DNA from: Phycisphaerales bacterium
GTDB taxonomy: Bacteria; Planctomycetota; Phycisphaerae; Phycisphaerales; SM1A02
NCBI GenBank assembly: GCA_029245245.1
Contig: JAQWPT010000016.1
Span: 1-49,687, forward strand
DNA length: 49,687 nt
Direction: 5' to 3'
This document shows positions 24,265 through 33,381 of this stretch, piece after piece. Position numbers and translations under genes: made by a program. Under the pieces are notes generated by a model that was given only the letters and a program-made list of their open reading frames with translations, was not told where the DNA came from and searched no databases. How positions within the stretch are numbered: position 1 is the stretch's first letter; each line of letters begins with the position of its first letter.

Positions 24265-26037
24265 ATGTCCGAACAGCGAGGTCAGTGGGCAAGCAGAACG
24301 GGCTTCATCCTGGCCGCGGCCGGCTCCGCCGTCGGGCTCGGCAACATCTGGAAGTTCCCCTACATCACCGGCGAAAATGGGGGCGGCCTGTTCGTTCTCA
24401 TCTACCTGCTCTGCATCGCCCTGGTCGGGCTCCCCATCCTCATCGCCGAAATCATGATCGGCCGAGCCGCCCAGGCGCAACCCGTCGAGGCCTTCCGCAA
24501 ACTCCAGGGCGGTCCGACCGGCTGGAGCATCGTCGGTTGGTTCGGCGTCGTGGCCGGATTCATCATTCTTTCCTTCTACATCGTCGTCGCAGGCTGGGCG
24601 ATGGACTACACGCTCAAGTCGGTCGTCGGATTCAGCAATGACATCGGCGACAAGGCCCATAAGCAGGCGATGATCTACCGCGCAAGCGAATCCATCGATT
24701 CGATGCGGATGTCCCTTGCTGAGGACGAATCACACCTGGAACTCGAGTCCGCCAAGAAGACATGGCGACGGCAGTTCTCTCCCTCCACCTGGGAAACGTA
24801 CCAGGACTACACCGAAGCCATCGAGGCGGGCGGAAGCGCGAAGAGCGCCAAGCAGCGCCTGCTCGACGTTCCGGCGACGGCGGCCGCGGTGGAGATGGTG
24901 ACAGCCAAGCAGCCGGAACTGGCCGCTGCGCAGGCGAAGATCAACGACGCGGCGAAGACGAAGATCGATGCAATGGATGAAGCGGAGGTCCTTGACGCGG
25001 CCGAAACGCTCAAGCGGAGACAGGTGATTCGCAAGGACGTCACCACCCTGTTCCTGAACCTCCTCGGTGACGGCTGGACCAGCACGTTCTGGGCCTGCAT
25101 CTTCATGTTCACGACCATCCTGATCGTCGCCACCGGCGTCGGAAGCGGGATCGAACGCTCATGCCGGATCCTCATGCCCCTGCTGCTGGCCTGCATCATC
25201 GCCCTGGTGGTCTACGGCTTCTTCCAGCCCGGATTCGGCCGTGCCATCGAGTTCGTCTTCAGTCCCGATCCGACTTCGCTCGAACCACGCGGTGTGCTGG
25301 AAGCCCTCGGGCACGCCTTCTTCACCCTGTCGCTGGGCATGGGCTGCATGATCACCTATGGCTCCTACCAGCGATCAAGCAGCGGCGGCCTGATCGGGCA
25401 GTCCGTGGCCATCGCCTCCTTCGACACCATCATCGCGATCCTCGCCTGCCTCATGATGTTCCCGATCATCTTCAGTTACGGACAGGATCCTTCAAGCGGT
25501 CCGGGACTGGTGTTCATGAGCATGCCGCTGGCATTCGCCGAAATGGGCGAGCTGGGCATGCTGCTGGGCATCGTCTTCTTCGGCCTGCTCGTCTTCGCCG
25601 CGCTGACCAGTGCCATCTCGCTGCTGGAAGTGACCGCGTCCTACCTCATCGACGCCAAGAACTGGACCCGCCATCGTGCGGCATGGACGATGGGCGGCGC
25701 CATCTTCCTCGTCGGCATCATCACCGCATTCGCCAACAGCCAGGGGTTCCTCATGAGTTCCTGGCTGCCCGGATTCGGCCAGTCCTTCTTTGACACGATG
25801 GACCTGCTTACCAGCAACTGGATGCTGCCGCTGGGCGGCCTCTTCATCGCGATCTACGCGGGCTGGATCATGCCCGCACGCATTCGACGAGCCGAACTCT
25901 CGGATCTCAACGGCGGAATCGCCGGCGCGTGGCTGTTCCTTGTTCGATTCGTCGCCCCACTGCTGGTCGTCATCGTCCTGCTCGACAAGATCGGACTGAT
26001 CGACGTGAATGAGATCTCCTTCAACCTGATGAACTGA
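24265..26037 (+). CDS. Neurotransmitter:sodium symporter (NSS/SNF) family transporter with a large loop insert
   Basis: A LeuT-fold, sodium-coupled amino acid (or amine) importer in the inner membrane. Helix 1 carries the signature GFILAAAGSAVGLGNIWKFPYITGENGGG (~13-41), including the unwound GLGN region that binds sodium and substrate. Later, GVGSGIERSCRILMP and AFFTLSLGMGCMITYGSYQ mark helices 5-6. At 590 aa it exceeds bacterial relatives (~440-510). Residues ~122-262, between helices 3 and 4, are an added hydrophilic, helical, Ala/Lys/Glu-rich segment that should face the periplasm. GAGGAAGGA precedes the ATG. The AGCS symporter follows 47 bases later and is probably co-transcribed. Substrate unknown. 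Confidence 0.92.
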   Translation: MSEQRGQWASRTGFILAAAGSAVGLGNIWKFPYITGENGGGLFVLIYLLCIALVGLPILIAEIMIGRAAQAQPVEAFRKLQGGPTGWSIVGWFGVVAGFIILSFYIVVAGWAMDYTLKSVVGFSNDIGDKAHKQAMIYRASESIDSMRMSLAEDESHLELESAKKTWRRQFSPSTWETYQDYTEAIEAGGSAKSAKQRLLDVPATAAAVEMVTAKQPELAAAQAKINDAAKTKIDAMDEAEVLDAAETLKRRQVIRKDVTTLFLNLLGDGWTSTFWACIFMFTTILIVATGVGSGIERSCRILMPLLLACIIALVVYGFFQPGFGRAIEFVFSPDPTSLEPRGVLEALGHAFFTLSLGMGCMITYGSYQRSSSGGLIGQSVAIASFDTIIAILACLMMFPIIFSYGQDPSSGPGLVFMSMPLAFAEMGELGMLLGIVFFGLLVFAALTSAISLLEVTASYLIDAKNWTRHRAAWTMGGAIFLVGIITAFANSQGFLMSSWLPGFGQSFFDTMDLLTSNWMLPLGGLFIAIYAGWIMPARIRRAELSDLNGGIAGAWLFLVRFVAPLLVVIVLLDKIGLIDVNEISFNLMN

Positions 26038-26084
26038 TTCGCAACCGGGACGACACTCGCCCACGAGCAACAGAGGATTTTCCA

Positions 26085-27890
26085 ATGGACGGCTTCAACG
26101 AATTCATCGAATCGATCACAACTGTCATCTGGGCCGACTGGGTCCTCTACACCGTGCTCGCCGTCGGACTGCTCTTCACACTCTGGAGCGGCATCTGCCA
26201 GTGGAGGGCCTTGACCCACGGCGTCGCCGTCACCGCCGGTCGCTACGACAATCCCGACGATCCCGGTGCCATCAGCCACTTCCAGGCGCTCTCGGCCGCG
26301 CTCTCGGCCACGGTCGGGCTCGGCAACATCGGTGGCGTCGCGATCGCGATCGCGATCGGCGGCCCCGGGGCCGTCTTCTGGATGTGGGTCGTCGGCATCG
26401 TCGGCATGGCGCTCAAGACCACCGAGGTGGCTCAGTCCATGCTCTTCCGGGATACGGATGACCCGGACAATCCGCACGGCGGGCCGATGTTCGTAGCCCA
26501 TCGCGGCTTCAAGAAGTGGAATGCCGGTGGACTGGGCTGGGCGATCGGCGCCCTGTTCTGCCTGACGCTGCTCATCAGCGCCGCAACCGGTGGCAACATG
26601 TTCCAGGCCTGGAATGTCGGGGACATCACTCGCGAAGCGATGGACCTTCCCAAGTGGATCACCGGCGTCATTCTCGCCGTCATCGTCGCAACGGTCATCA
26701 TCGGTGGCATCAAGCGCATCGGCTCGGTAGCCAGTGTCCTGGTCCCGTTCATGTGCGTGCTCTACGTGCTGATCGCCCTGGCCGTACTCGTACTGAATCT
26801 CGGTGCGATTCCCGACGTGATCGGGCTGATCTTCAAGAGCGCGTTCAGTCCCTCGGAGGCCGGGGGCGCCTTCCTCGGCGGCTCGGCCGGCTACGCCTTC
26901 CTCTGGGGCATGAAGCGGGCCCTCTTCTCCAGTGAAGCGGGCCAGGGTTCATCGCCCATCGCCCACTCCGCGGCCCAGACCAAGGAACCCATCAGCGAAT
27001 CGGTGGTCGCCGGTCTCGAGCCCTTCATCGACACCATGGTCGTCTGTACCCTCACCGCCCTGGTCATCCTGTGCACCGGAGCCCTCGAACGAGGCGACGG
27101 CCTTGATGGCGCCGACGGGCAGTTCGCGTCGAATGTTCCCGTGACAATGCAGGACGACACCTGGACGGTGGGAACACCCACCGAGTTCACCATCGACGGC
27201 GAGACCGTGATGATGGGCCGCACGGAACTTCCCGAACGAACCGAACACGGAGTCCTGATGGGCGGTGAATGGCACAATGGGGACAACGTCTTCACCATCG
27301 CCGAGGGCGGCGATGTCAATGAAGACACCAGTTCCAACCGGGTCATGATGTCCGGCAACGTGATCCTTCCCGAGGAACCCGACTCCCCGCCCTATGTACG
27401 TTGGAAGACCGTGTCCGTTGACCACGGCAGTGTCAGCAGCTGGGTCACGCTCGCCGAACAAGGTCATGCCCCGGAACTCGTCGAACCACTGCTCTACGAG
27501 GACTACGTGGGAGCGACCTTCACCGCCTACGCGATCAACCGGCAGTTCCCCGGGATCGGCACCTGGCTGATTCTCGTCGCCTCGTGGCTCTTCGCCATCA
27601 GCACCATGATTTCCTGGTCCTACTACGGTGAGCAGGGTGTCGTGTACCTCTTCGGGAACATGGCCGTGCCGTTCTACAAGATCGTCTACTGCCTCCTGAT
27701 CGTGGTCGCGACGCTTCCGATCGTGTCGACGACCTCCGAGATCGGCAACCTCTCCGATCTCGGAACGGGCATCATGCTCTGGGTCAACATCCCGATCATG
27801 CTGATCTTCGGGTTCATCGCCATGAAGGCCTACCACTCCTACTTCCGTCGACTTCGCGACGGGGAGATCAAGCCTCGAAACCAGCAGTAG
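26085..27890 (+). CDS. Alanine/glycine:cation symporter (AGCS) family transporter with a beta-rich insert
   Basis: A sodium-coupled alanine/glycine importer of the AlsT/AgcS type. The family signature is SATVGLGNIGGVAIAIAIGGPGAVFWMWVVGIVGMALKTTEV (~74-115). MKRALFSSEAGQGSSPIAHSAAQT (~276-299) is the other diagnostic block, and FAISTMISWSYYGEQ marks a late helix. At 601 aa it is longer than usual (~450-540). Residues ~336-475 are an inserted, hydrophilic, beta-looking segment (TPTEFTIDGETVMMGRTELP, YVRWKTVSVDHGSVSSWVTL) between two membrane helices. An AGAGGA site precedes the ATG. It forms a pair with the NSS symporter upstream and converges with lpxB across 3 bases. Confidence 0.92.
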   Translation: MDGFNEFIESITTVIWADWVLYTVLAVGLLFTLWSGICQWRALTHGVAVTAGRYDNPDDPGAISHFQALSAALSATVGLGNIGGVAIAIAIGGPGAVFWMWVVGIVGMALKTTEVAQSMLFRDTDDPDNPHGGPMFVAHRGFKKWNAGGLGWAIGALFCLTLLISAATGGNMFQAWNVGDITREAMDLPKWITGVILAVIVATVIIGGIKRIGSVASVLVPFMCVLYVLIALAVLVLNLGAIPDVIGLIFKSAFSPSEAGGAFLGGSAGYAFLWGMKRALFSSEAGQGSSPIAHSAAQTKEPISESVVAGLEPFIDTMVVCTLTALVILCTGALERGDGLDGADGQFASNVPVTMQDDTWTVGTPTEFTIDGETVMMGRTELPERTEHGVLMGGEWHNGDNVFTIAEGGDVNEDTSSNRVMMSGNVILPEEPDSPPYVRWKTVSVDHGSVSSWVTLAEQGHAPELVEPLLYEDYVGATFTAYAINRQFPGIGTWLILVASWLFAISTMISWSYYGEQGVVYLFGNMAVPFYKIVYCLLIVVATLPIVSTTSEIGNLSDLGTGIMLWVNIPIMLIFGFIAMKAYHSYFRRLRDGEIKPRNQQ

Positions 27891-27893
27891 AAA

Positions 27894-29099
27894 TCAGACC
27901 CGGGTTTCGGCCTGCTGCGCAACCTGCGCCGCGGATGGGCCAACGTCGGCCTTCTTGCCCTTGATCGTCTTGAGGATCAGCAGGGCGCCCTCGTCGGCAT
28001 AGTGCTTGTTGGCGAATCGTGACAGCAGCAGGGCGAGGCCCTGCTGCTGGGCGGCGGCGTTCTTGGAATCGTTGAAGACCCGGGAGACGATGTTCACGAT
28101 GGGGCGAGCCCCTCCCAGGTGCGGCACGAACTCCGGCACGACCTCCTGCTCGGCGACGATGTTCGGAAGCAGCCGATACGGCGTTCGAAGCAGCAGTTTC
28201 GAACCCAGCCAACTCAGGAGGTCGGTCTTGTAGACGCCCACCATGGATTTGCACTGCCGGGCGAGATGCAGGGTGATGGTTCCCGAGACGGCGATGGAGA
28301 TGTCGCACCAGGCGATGGCGATATCGCGCTGGCCGGTGACCATGTTCAGACCACCGGGAAACTCCTTGAGCTTCCGCCGGATCAGGTTGGCGATGTCGGC
28401 ATCCGCAGCCACGATCAAGCCGGTCAATCCGCTGTTTCGGGAACGAAGTTCCATGAAGCAGCTCACGAGCAGCTTGAGGTTCTTGCGAACCTCCTGGGGA
28501 CGTGAGCCCGGGAACAGGCACAGGCGTGGCGCCCCGTGCGGCATCCCGTGCAGGTTTTTCTTGAGTTCCTTCAGGTCGAGTTCGCGGTTGATGGCCGGGT
28601 GGCCGATGAATCGTCCGTTGATGTCGCGCTCGTTGAGCCAGGTCGGTTCATGGGGCAGGAGACAAAGCACGAGGTCCGTCCGCTTGCGCAACTTGCCCGC
28701 ACGCCAACTGCCCCATGCCCACAGCTGCGGACACCCCAGGTGCACCACCTTCGACCCCGCCTTGCGCGTCATCGCGCAGATGGGAAAGTTCGCCGCCGGC
28801 GAATCAACGGGCACATGAGCGATGACCCGGTACTGCTTGAGCCAGCGCCGGATCTGCCCCTGGTATTTTCGAACCGCCCGGACGCGCTTGATGGCACCCA
28901 GGCCCATGGCAGCATTGGAGACGGTCTGCTCCACGACCGTGGCCCCCGCCTTCTCCATCAACGGACCACCCCAAGCGTAGATCTTCACCCCGGGTGCCCG
29001 GGCGATCAGCCGCTCGATGATCGGCGCCGCCAGCGCATCACCGCTGGGCTCGAACGCGGTAAAGAGAATTGCCGGCTTGTTCTGACCTGAACTCGACAT
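27894..29099 (-). CDS. lpxB: Lipid-A-disaccharide synthase
   Basis: LpxB (GT19) joins UDP-2,3-diacylglucosamine to lipid X, forming the lipid A disaccharide at the inner membrane. Family blocks are FTAFEPSGDALAAPIIERL, VDSPAANFPI, GCPQLWAWGSWRAGKLRK, INGRFIGHPAIN, LCLFPGSRPQEVRKNL and AVSGTITLHLA. Length (401 aa) is normal for LpxB. GAGGAG precedes the ATG at 29099. A TATGCT hexamer at 29144-29149 is a candidate -10. The substitutions ACCSI-type to CDISIAVSGT are within family range. The gene points to a lipid-A-containing outer membrane. Other lpx genes are not in the window. Confidence 0.87.
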   Translation of the reverse strand: MSSSGQNKPAILFTAFEPSGDALAAPIIERLIARAPGVKIYAWGGPLMEKAGATVVEQTVSNAAMGLGAIKRVRAVRKYQGQIRRWLKQYRVIAHVPVDSPAANFPICAMTRKAGSKVVHLGCPQLWAWGSWRAGKLRKRTDLVLCLLPHEPTWLNERDINGRFIGHPAINRELDLKELKKNLHGMPHGAPRLCLFPGSRPQEVRKNLKLLVSCFMELRSRNSGLTGLIVAADADIANLIRRKLKEFPGGLNMVTGQRDIAIAWCDISIAVSGTITLHLARQCKSMVGVYKTDLLSWLGSKLLLRTPYRLLPNIVAEQEVVPEFVPHLGGARPIVNIVSRVFNDSKNAAAQQQGLALLLSRFANKHYADEGALLILKTIKGKKADVGPSAAQVAQQAETRV

Positions 29100-29143
29100 G
29101 GTGCTCCTCAGGACCGGTGCCGCCAGGGGCTGGTGCAGCCCAG

Positions 29144-29216
29144 AGCATACGCGGAGGCTCCCCGGGCTGCATTCGCCGCCACCAGCCTTCCACGGGGGGG
29201 GTCCACCCGGTAGGAT
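29144..29216. promoter_or_regulatory. Divergent -10-like elements for lpxB and aspS
   Basis: Minus strand TATGCT (29144-29149) lies 44 nt before lpxB. Plus strand TAGGAT (29211-29216) lies 30 nt before aspS. Both genes also carry Shine-Dalgarno sites. No clear -35. Confidence 0.35.
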
Positions 29217-29246
29217 GCCCCCCTTCCCCCAAGGACCCACTCGACC

Positions 29247-31043
29247 ATGCTCAAGCGAACCCACATGTGCGGTGAACTCCGCGCTGCCGATACCGGAAAC
29301 GAAGCGACACTCTGCGGCTGGGTCAACACCTACCGAGATCAGGGCAAGGGCCTCGTCTTCATCGACCTCCGCGACCGAAGCGGCATCACCCAGATCGTCT
29401 TCGATCAGGAGGACGTTCCCGACGAGATCATGGAACCGGCCCGCAGCCTTCGCCGGGAATCGGTCATCGCCGTGTCCGGACCCGTCCGGATGCGTGATGG
29501 CGGAAGCAACCCGAAGATGGATACCGGGGAGATCGAACTCGTCGGTGCCCGCCTCGAGATCCTCAACGTCACTGAAAATCCACCGATCCTGCCCGATGAA
29601 CACGAGGCCCAGAAGATCGACGAGGAAGTCCGCCTGCGGCATCGCTACATCGACCTTCGCCGGCCCCGGATGCAGTCGATCCTCGGCCTCCGAAGCGACG
29701 TGGCCCGATACACCAGGAACTTCTTCGCCGGCAACGGCTTCCTGGAGGTCGAGACGCCCCTGCTGATTCGAAGCACTCCGGAAGGCGCCCGCGACTTCAT
29801 CGTGCCCTCACGCATGTATCCCGGCCAGTGGTATGCATTGCCGCAGAGCCCCCAGCTCTTCAAGCAGATTCTCATGGTCTCCGGATGCGACCGGTACATG
29901 CAGATCTGCAAGTGCCTTCGAGACGAAGACCCCCGAGCCGATCGACAGGCGGAGTTCACGCAGATCGATCTTGAGATGAGTTTCGTCGACCAGGACGACG
30001 TCATGGACATCATGAGCGAGTATGCCGTCGGGCTCTTCAAGGAGTTCAAGGGCATCGATCTTGGCACCATCCCCCGAATGGGATACGACGAAGCCATGAA
30101 CCGCTACGGTTCCGATCGCCCCGACCTGCGATTTGAACTGACGATCGACGACGTCTCCGGCCTCGCCGCCAACACCGAGTTCAAGGTCTTCATCGAAGCC
30201 CTGGCCAAGGAAGACGGCGTCATCAAGGCCCTGCGAATTCCCGGCGGTGCCGAGCAACTCACCCGCAAGATGCTCGACGGCTACGGGGAGTACGCGAAAT
30301 CCTGGCGGACCGGCGGCCTTCCCTACGCGAAGTACACCGGCAACGGTGACAATGGCGGATTCGAAACCGGGATCGCGAAGTTTCTCGCCCCCATCGCCGA
30401 TGAACTCATCTCCACGCTCGGCCTGGAAGCCGGGGACGTCGTGTTCTTCACGGCCGACACTCGTCGCATCGCGTGCACCGCCATGGGCCACGTCCGACTG
30501 AAGGTGGCTGGCGACCTCGGGCTCATCGATTCCGATGCCTGGGCTCCCGTGTGGGTTGTCGACTTCCCCATGTTCGACTGGGATGAGGACAACAATCGCT
30601 ACGTCAGCCTCCACCACCCCTTCTCCGCTCCCCTGGAGGAGGACGCACCGAAACTTGAATCGGACCCCGCACACTGCCTGTCGGCCTGCTACGACCTCGT
30701 GATCAACGGATCGGAAGTCGGCGGCGGATCCATTCGTATCCACCAACCGGCGTTGCAGTCGAAGGTCTTCGAACTCATCGGACTCAGCGACGAGGAAGCC
30801 CGGGAGAAGTTCGGGTTCCTCCTGGAAGCCCTCCGCTACGGCGCACCGCCCCACGGCGGCATCGCCTTCGGCCTCGACCGACTCGTGATGCTCCTGCACG
30901 GCACGGACAACATCCGGGATGTCATCGCCTTCCCCAAGACCCAGCACGGCTCGGACCTGATGTGCGATGCTCCTGGCCCTGTTGACGAGGCCCAGTTGAC
31001 TGATCTGGGCCTTCGTGTCGAGGTGCAGCAGCCCGTGGTCTGA
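29247..31043 (+). CDS. aspS: Aspartyl-tRNA synthetase
   Basis: A class II synthetase charging tRNA-Asp. The N-terminal OB-fold (CGWVNTYRDQGKGLVFIDLRDRSGITQIVF) binds the anticodon. Motif 1 is near FFAGNGFLEVETPLL, motif 2 is CKCLRDEDPRADRQAEFTQIDLEMSF, and motif 3 is GAPPHGGIAFGLDRLVMLL. The bacterial GAD insert lies between (~290-420). Length (598 aa) is typical of bacterial AspRS. AAGGA precedes the ATG. Whether it is discriminating or also charges tRNA-Asn cannot be decided by eye; no gatCAB is in the window. Confidence 0.97.
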   Translation: MLKRTHMCGELRAADTGNEATLCGWVNTYRDQGKGLVFIDLRDRSGITQIVFDQEDVPDEIMEPARSLRRESVIAVSGPVRMRDGGSNPKMDTGEIELVGARLEILNVTENPPILPDEHEAQKIDEEVRLRHRYIDLRRPRMQSILGLRSDVARYTRNFFAGNGFLEVETPLLIRSTPEGARDFIVPSRMYPGQWYALPQSPQLFKQILMVSGCDRYMQICKCLRDEDPRADRQAEFTQIDLEMSFVDQDDVMDIMSEYAVGLFKEFKGIDLGTIPRMGYDEAMNRYGSDRPDLRFELTIDDVSGLAANTEFKVFIEALAKEDGVIKALRIPGGAEQLTRKMLDGYGEYAKSWRTGGLPYAKYTGNGDNGGFETGIAKFLAPIADELISTLGLEAGDVVFFTADTRRIACTAMGHVRLKVAGDLGLIDSDAWAPVWVVDFPMFDWDEDNNRYVSLHHPFSAPLEEDAPKLESDPAHCLSACYDLVINGSEVGGGSIRIHQPALQSKVFELIGLSDEEAREKFGFLLEALRYGAPPHGGIAFGLDRLVMLLHGTDNIRDVIAFPKTQHGSDLMCDAPGPVDEAQLTDLGLRVEVQQPVV

Positions 31044-31063
31044 TCCCACGGCCGGGAATACGT

Positions 31064-31069
31064 TACTCT
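31064..31069 (+). promoter_or_regulatory. Leaderless-type -10 element of the DAACS symporter
   Basis: TACTCT ends 7 nt before the ATG at 31077, so transcription would begin close to the start codon. There is no proper Shine-Dalgarno. Confidence 0.45.
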
Positions 31070-31076
31070 CGGTGGC

Positions 31077-32402
31077 ATGAGCAAGGCGACGAATTGGCTG
31101 ACTGCCCTGATCGTACTCAGCATGGTGCTGGGCGTGCTCTTTGGGGAGTTCATCCTCTTCGATCCCGATGCTCCCATCGACGGAGACCACTGGACGAAGT
31201 CCGTCGGTGACCTGGTGCTCATCAGGCCGCTGAAGATGCTCGTCATCCCGCTGATCTTCCTGAGCGTGGTCGCGGGCATCACCCGCATCGGCGACCCCTC
31301 GAAACTTGGCAAACTCGGCATCGGCACGCTGGCCTACTACCTGGGCACGATGCTGATTGCCGTGGTCATCGGAACCTCCCTCGTCTCCTTCTTCCAGCCG
31401 GGCCATCTGGACCCTGATGTGGCCATGACACTGCAGCAGGACGGGCAGGTCCTCTTTGAGGCCAATGAAACCAAGAAGGCCCAGATCGAGGGCATGCAGT
31501 CGGAATCACTCGGAAGCACCTGGCTGAACATCCTGCGCCAGTGCATCCCCACCAATGTCTTCGCCGAGATGGTCGAGGGCCGCCCCCTGGGAATCATCGT
31601 CTTCGCCCTCGGGTTCGGGCTCGCCCTGGCCGCTGGAGGCGAACGCACCGAGGCGGCGCGACGGTTCTTCAACGCTGCGTTCGAGGGCATGATGATCTTC
31701 GTGCAATGGGTGATCTGGCTGACGCCCATCGGCGTGTTCTTCCTGATGGCATGGACCGTGGGCACGATCGGCTTCGCGACGATCGTGGGACCGCTGGGCA
31801 GCTACATCGGGGTGGTGCTGCTGGGACTGCTGATCCACGGCGTACTCGTCCTGCCACTGATCCTCTGGTTGCTGACCGGAACCAACCCCTACCGCTTCAT
31901 GTGGCAGATGCGCCGCGCCCTGCTGACTGCGTTCGGCACGGACTCGAGTTCGGCCACCCTGCCCGTGACCATGGACAGTGCCGAGAACGAGGGCGGCTGC
32001 TCCAAGCGAGCCAGCAACTTCGTCCTGCCCCTTGGATCGACGATCAACATGGACGGCACCGCCCTCTACGAAGCGGTCGCGGTGGTCTTCCTGTTCCAAC
32101 TGTTCGGCTTCGAACTGGCCTTCAGCGAACTGGTCATCGTCGTCATCACCGCAACCCTCGCGGCCATCGGCGCCGCCGGCATCCCGTCCGCCGGACTGGT
32201 CACCATGGTCATCGTCATTGCGGCGGTGAACTCGAGCCTCGCCGGCACCGGTCAGCACCTGCCGCTGGCCGCCATCGGGGTCATTCTCGGGGTAGATCGG
32301 ATCGTGGACATGTGCCGCACGACGGTGAACGTCTGGGGCGATGCCACGGCAGCCAAGGTGATGACCCGGCTGGCACCGGATGACCCTTCGGGAACGGACT
32401 GA
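31077..32402 (+). CDS. Dicarboxylate/amino acid:cation (DAACS) symporter
   Basis: A GltP/DctA-type importer of glutamate, aspartate or C4-dicarboxylates, driven by sodium or protons. The family blocks are RPLKMLVIPLIFLSVVAGI, IGTLAYYLGTMLIAVVIG, TDSSSATLPVTM (the serine-rich hairpin 1 motif), and VLPLGSTINMDGTALYEAVAVVFLFQ (NMDGT sodium-binding motif). Hairpin 2 is AGIPSAGLVTMVIV, and DRIVDMCRTTVNVWGDATAA binds the substrate. Length (441 aa) is normal. The start is fixed by the short hexamer-to-ATG spacing. It converges with trxB across 2 bases. Confidence 0.95.
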   Translation: MSKATNWLTALIVLSMVLGVLFGEFILFDPDAPIDGDHWTKSVGDLVLIRPLKMLVIPLIFLSVVAGITRIGDPSKLGKLGIGTLAYYLGTMLIAVVIGTSLVSFFQPGHLDPDVAMTLQQDGQVLFEANETKKAQIEGMQSESLGSTWLNILRQCIPTNVFAEMVEGRPLGIIVFALGFGLALAAGGERTEAARRFFNAAFEGMMIFVQWVIWLTPIGVFFLMAWTVGTIGFATIVGPLGSYIGVVLLGLLIHGVLVLPLILWLLTGTNPYRFMWQMRRALLTAFGTDSSSATLPVTMDSAENEGGCSKRASNFVLPLGSTINMDGTALYEAVAVVFLFQLFGFELAFSELVIVVITATLAAIGAAGIPSAGLVTMVIVIAAVNSSLAGTGQHLPLAAIGVILGVDRIVDMCRTTVNVWGDATAAKVMTRLAPDDPSGTD

Positions 32403-32404
32403 AA

Positions 32405-33376
32405 TCAGAAGGACTGGTCGGCGAGCCAGTGCTCGGCATCGAGCGCGGCCTGGCATCCCATGCCCGCGGCGGTCACGGCCTGCCGGTACTGGGCATCGGC
32501 CACGTCACCGGCGGCGAAGACCCCCGGCAGGTTCGTGGTGCTGCTTCGCGTCGGGAGCAGGATGTAGCCCTTGTCATCGAGTTCGACACCCGTGTCGGCG
32601 AGAAACTTCGAGGCCGGAGTATGGCCGATGGCGATGAAGAGTCCACTGACGTCCAACCGGGAATGTGCTCCCGTGACGGTGTCCTCGAGTTCCACGGCTT
32701 CGATCATCTTTTCGCCATGGACATCGACCACGGCACTGTTCCAGTGGACCACGGCATTGTCGGCGCCAAGCACGCGTTCCTGCATTGCCTTGGAAGCCCG
32801 GAATGAATCGCGACGGTGGATGATATGCACCGTGGAGGCGAACTTCAGAAGGTAGGAGGCCTCCTCCATCGCGCTGTCTCCCCCGCCGACGACCGCCAGC
32901 GGCTTGTCGCGGAACATGGGCAGCGCCCCGTCGCACACCGCGCAGGCACTGACGCCTCCGCCGGATGTCGCGAGGCGAAGTTCGTTCTCAAGCCCGATCC
33001 AGTTGGCGGTGGCGCCGGTGGCGATGATCACCGACCGGGCCTCGATTTCCTTCCCGCCCGAGGTCGTCAACCGCATGGGCTGGGAGCCGAAGTCGCAGGA
33101 GACCACGTCCTCGCCGATGATCCGGGTACCGAATCGCTCGGCCTGGGCCTGGAAATGCTGCATCATCTCGGGACCGCTGATGCCCTCGGGAAATCCCGGG
33201 TAGTTCTCGACATCGGTGGTCAGCATCAACTGGCCACCGGGAAGCACCGGGGCGGGGTTGGACTGGGGAACACCGATGCAGCAGACCGGTTCGAGGTTGG
33301 CCCGCGCAGCGTAGATCGCCGCCGTCCAGCCCGCTGGTCCGCTGCCAATGATGACGCACTGTTCTGGGTTGGGCAT
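32405..33376 (-). CDS. trxB: Thioredoxin reductase
   Basis: A flavoenzyme that reduces thioredoxin with NADPH. The N-terminal FAD motif is VIIGSGPAGWTAAIYAARA; the redox-active pair is in ACAVCDG (CAVC instead of the common CATC). The NADPH motif is VVGGGDSAMEEASYLL, followed by HIIHRRDSFRASK, and the C-terminal FAD block is LPGVFAAGDVADAQYRQAVTAAGMGC. Length (323 aa) is standard. It starts 5 bases after the upstream exported protein's stop, so they form an operon. Confidence 0.96.
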   Translation of the reverse strand: MPNPEQCVIIGSGPAGWTAAIYAARANLEPVCCIGVPQSNPAPVLPGGQLMLTTDVENYPGFPEGISGPEMMQHFQAQAERFGTRIIGEDVVSCDFGSQPMRLTTSGGKEIEARSVIIATGATANWIGLENELRLATSGGGVSACAVCDGALPMFRDKPLAVVGGGDSAMEEASYLLKFASTVHIIHRRDSFRASKAMQERVLGADNAVVHWNSAVVDVHGEKMIEAVELEDTVTGAHSRLDVSGLFIAIGHTPASKFLADTGVELDDKGYILLPTRSSTTNLPGVFAAGDVADAQYRQAVTAAGMGCQAALDAEHWLADQSF

Positions 33377-33381
33377 GGGAC

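Noticed and set aside
29808-31406. Long minus-strand open frame (532 codons) opposite aspS
   Set aside because: All three class II motifs of AspRS are on the plus strand. The antisense frame has no motif and spans two genes.
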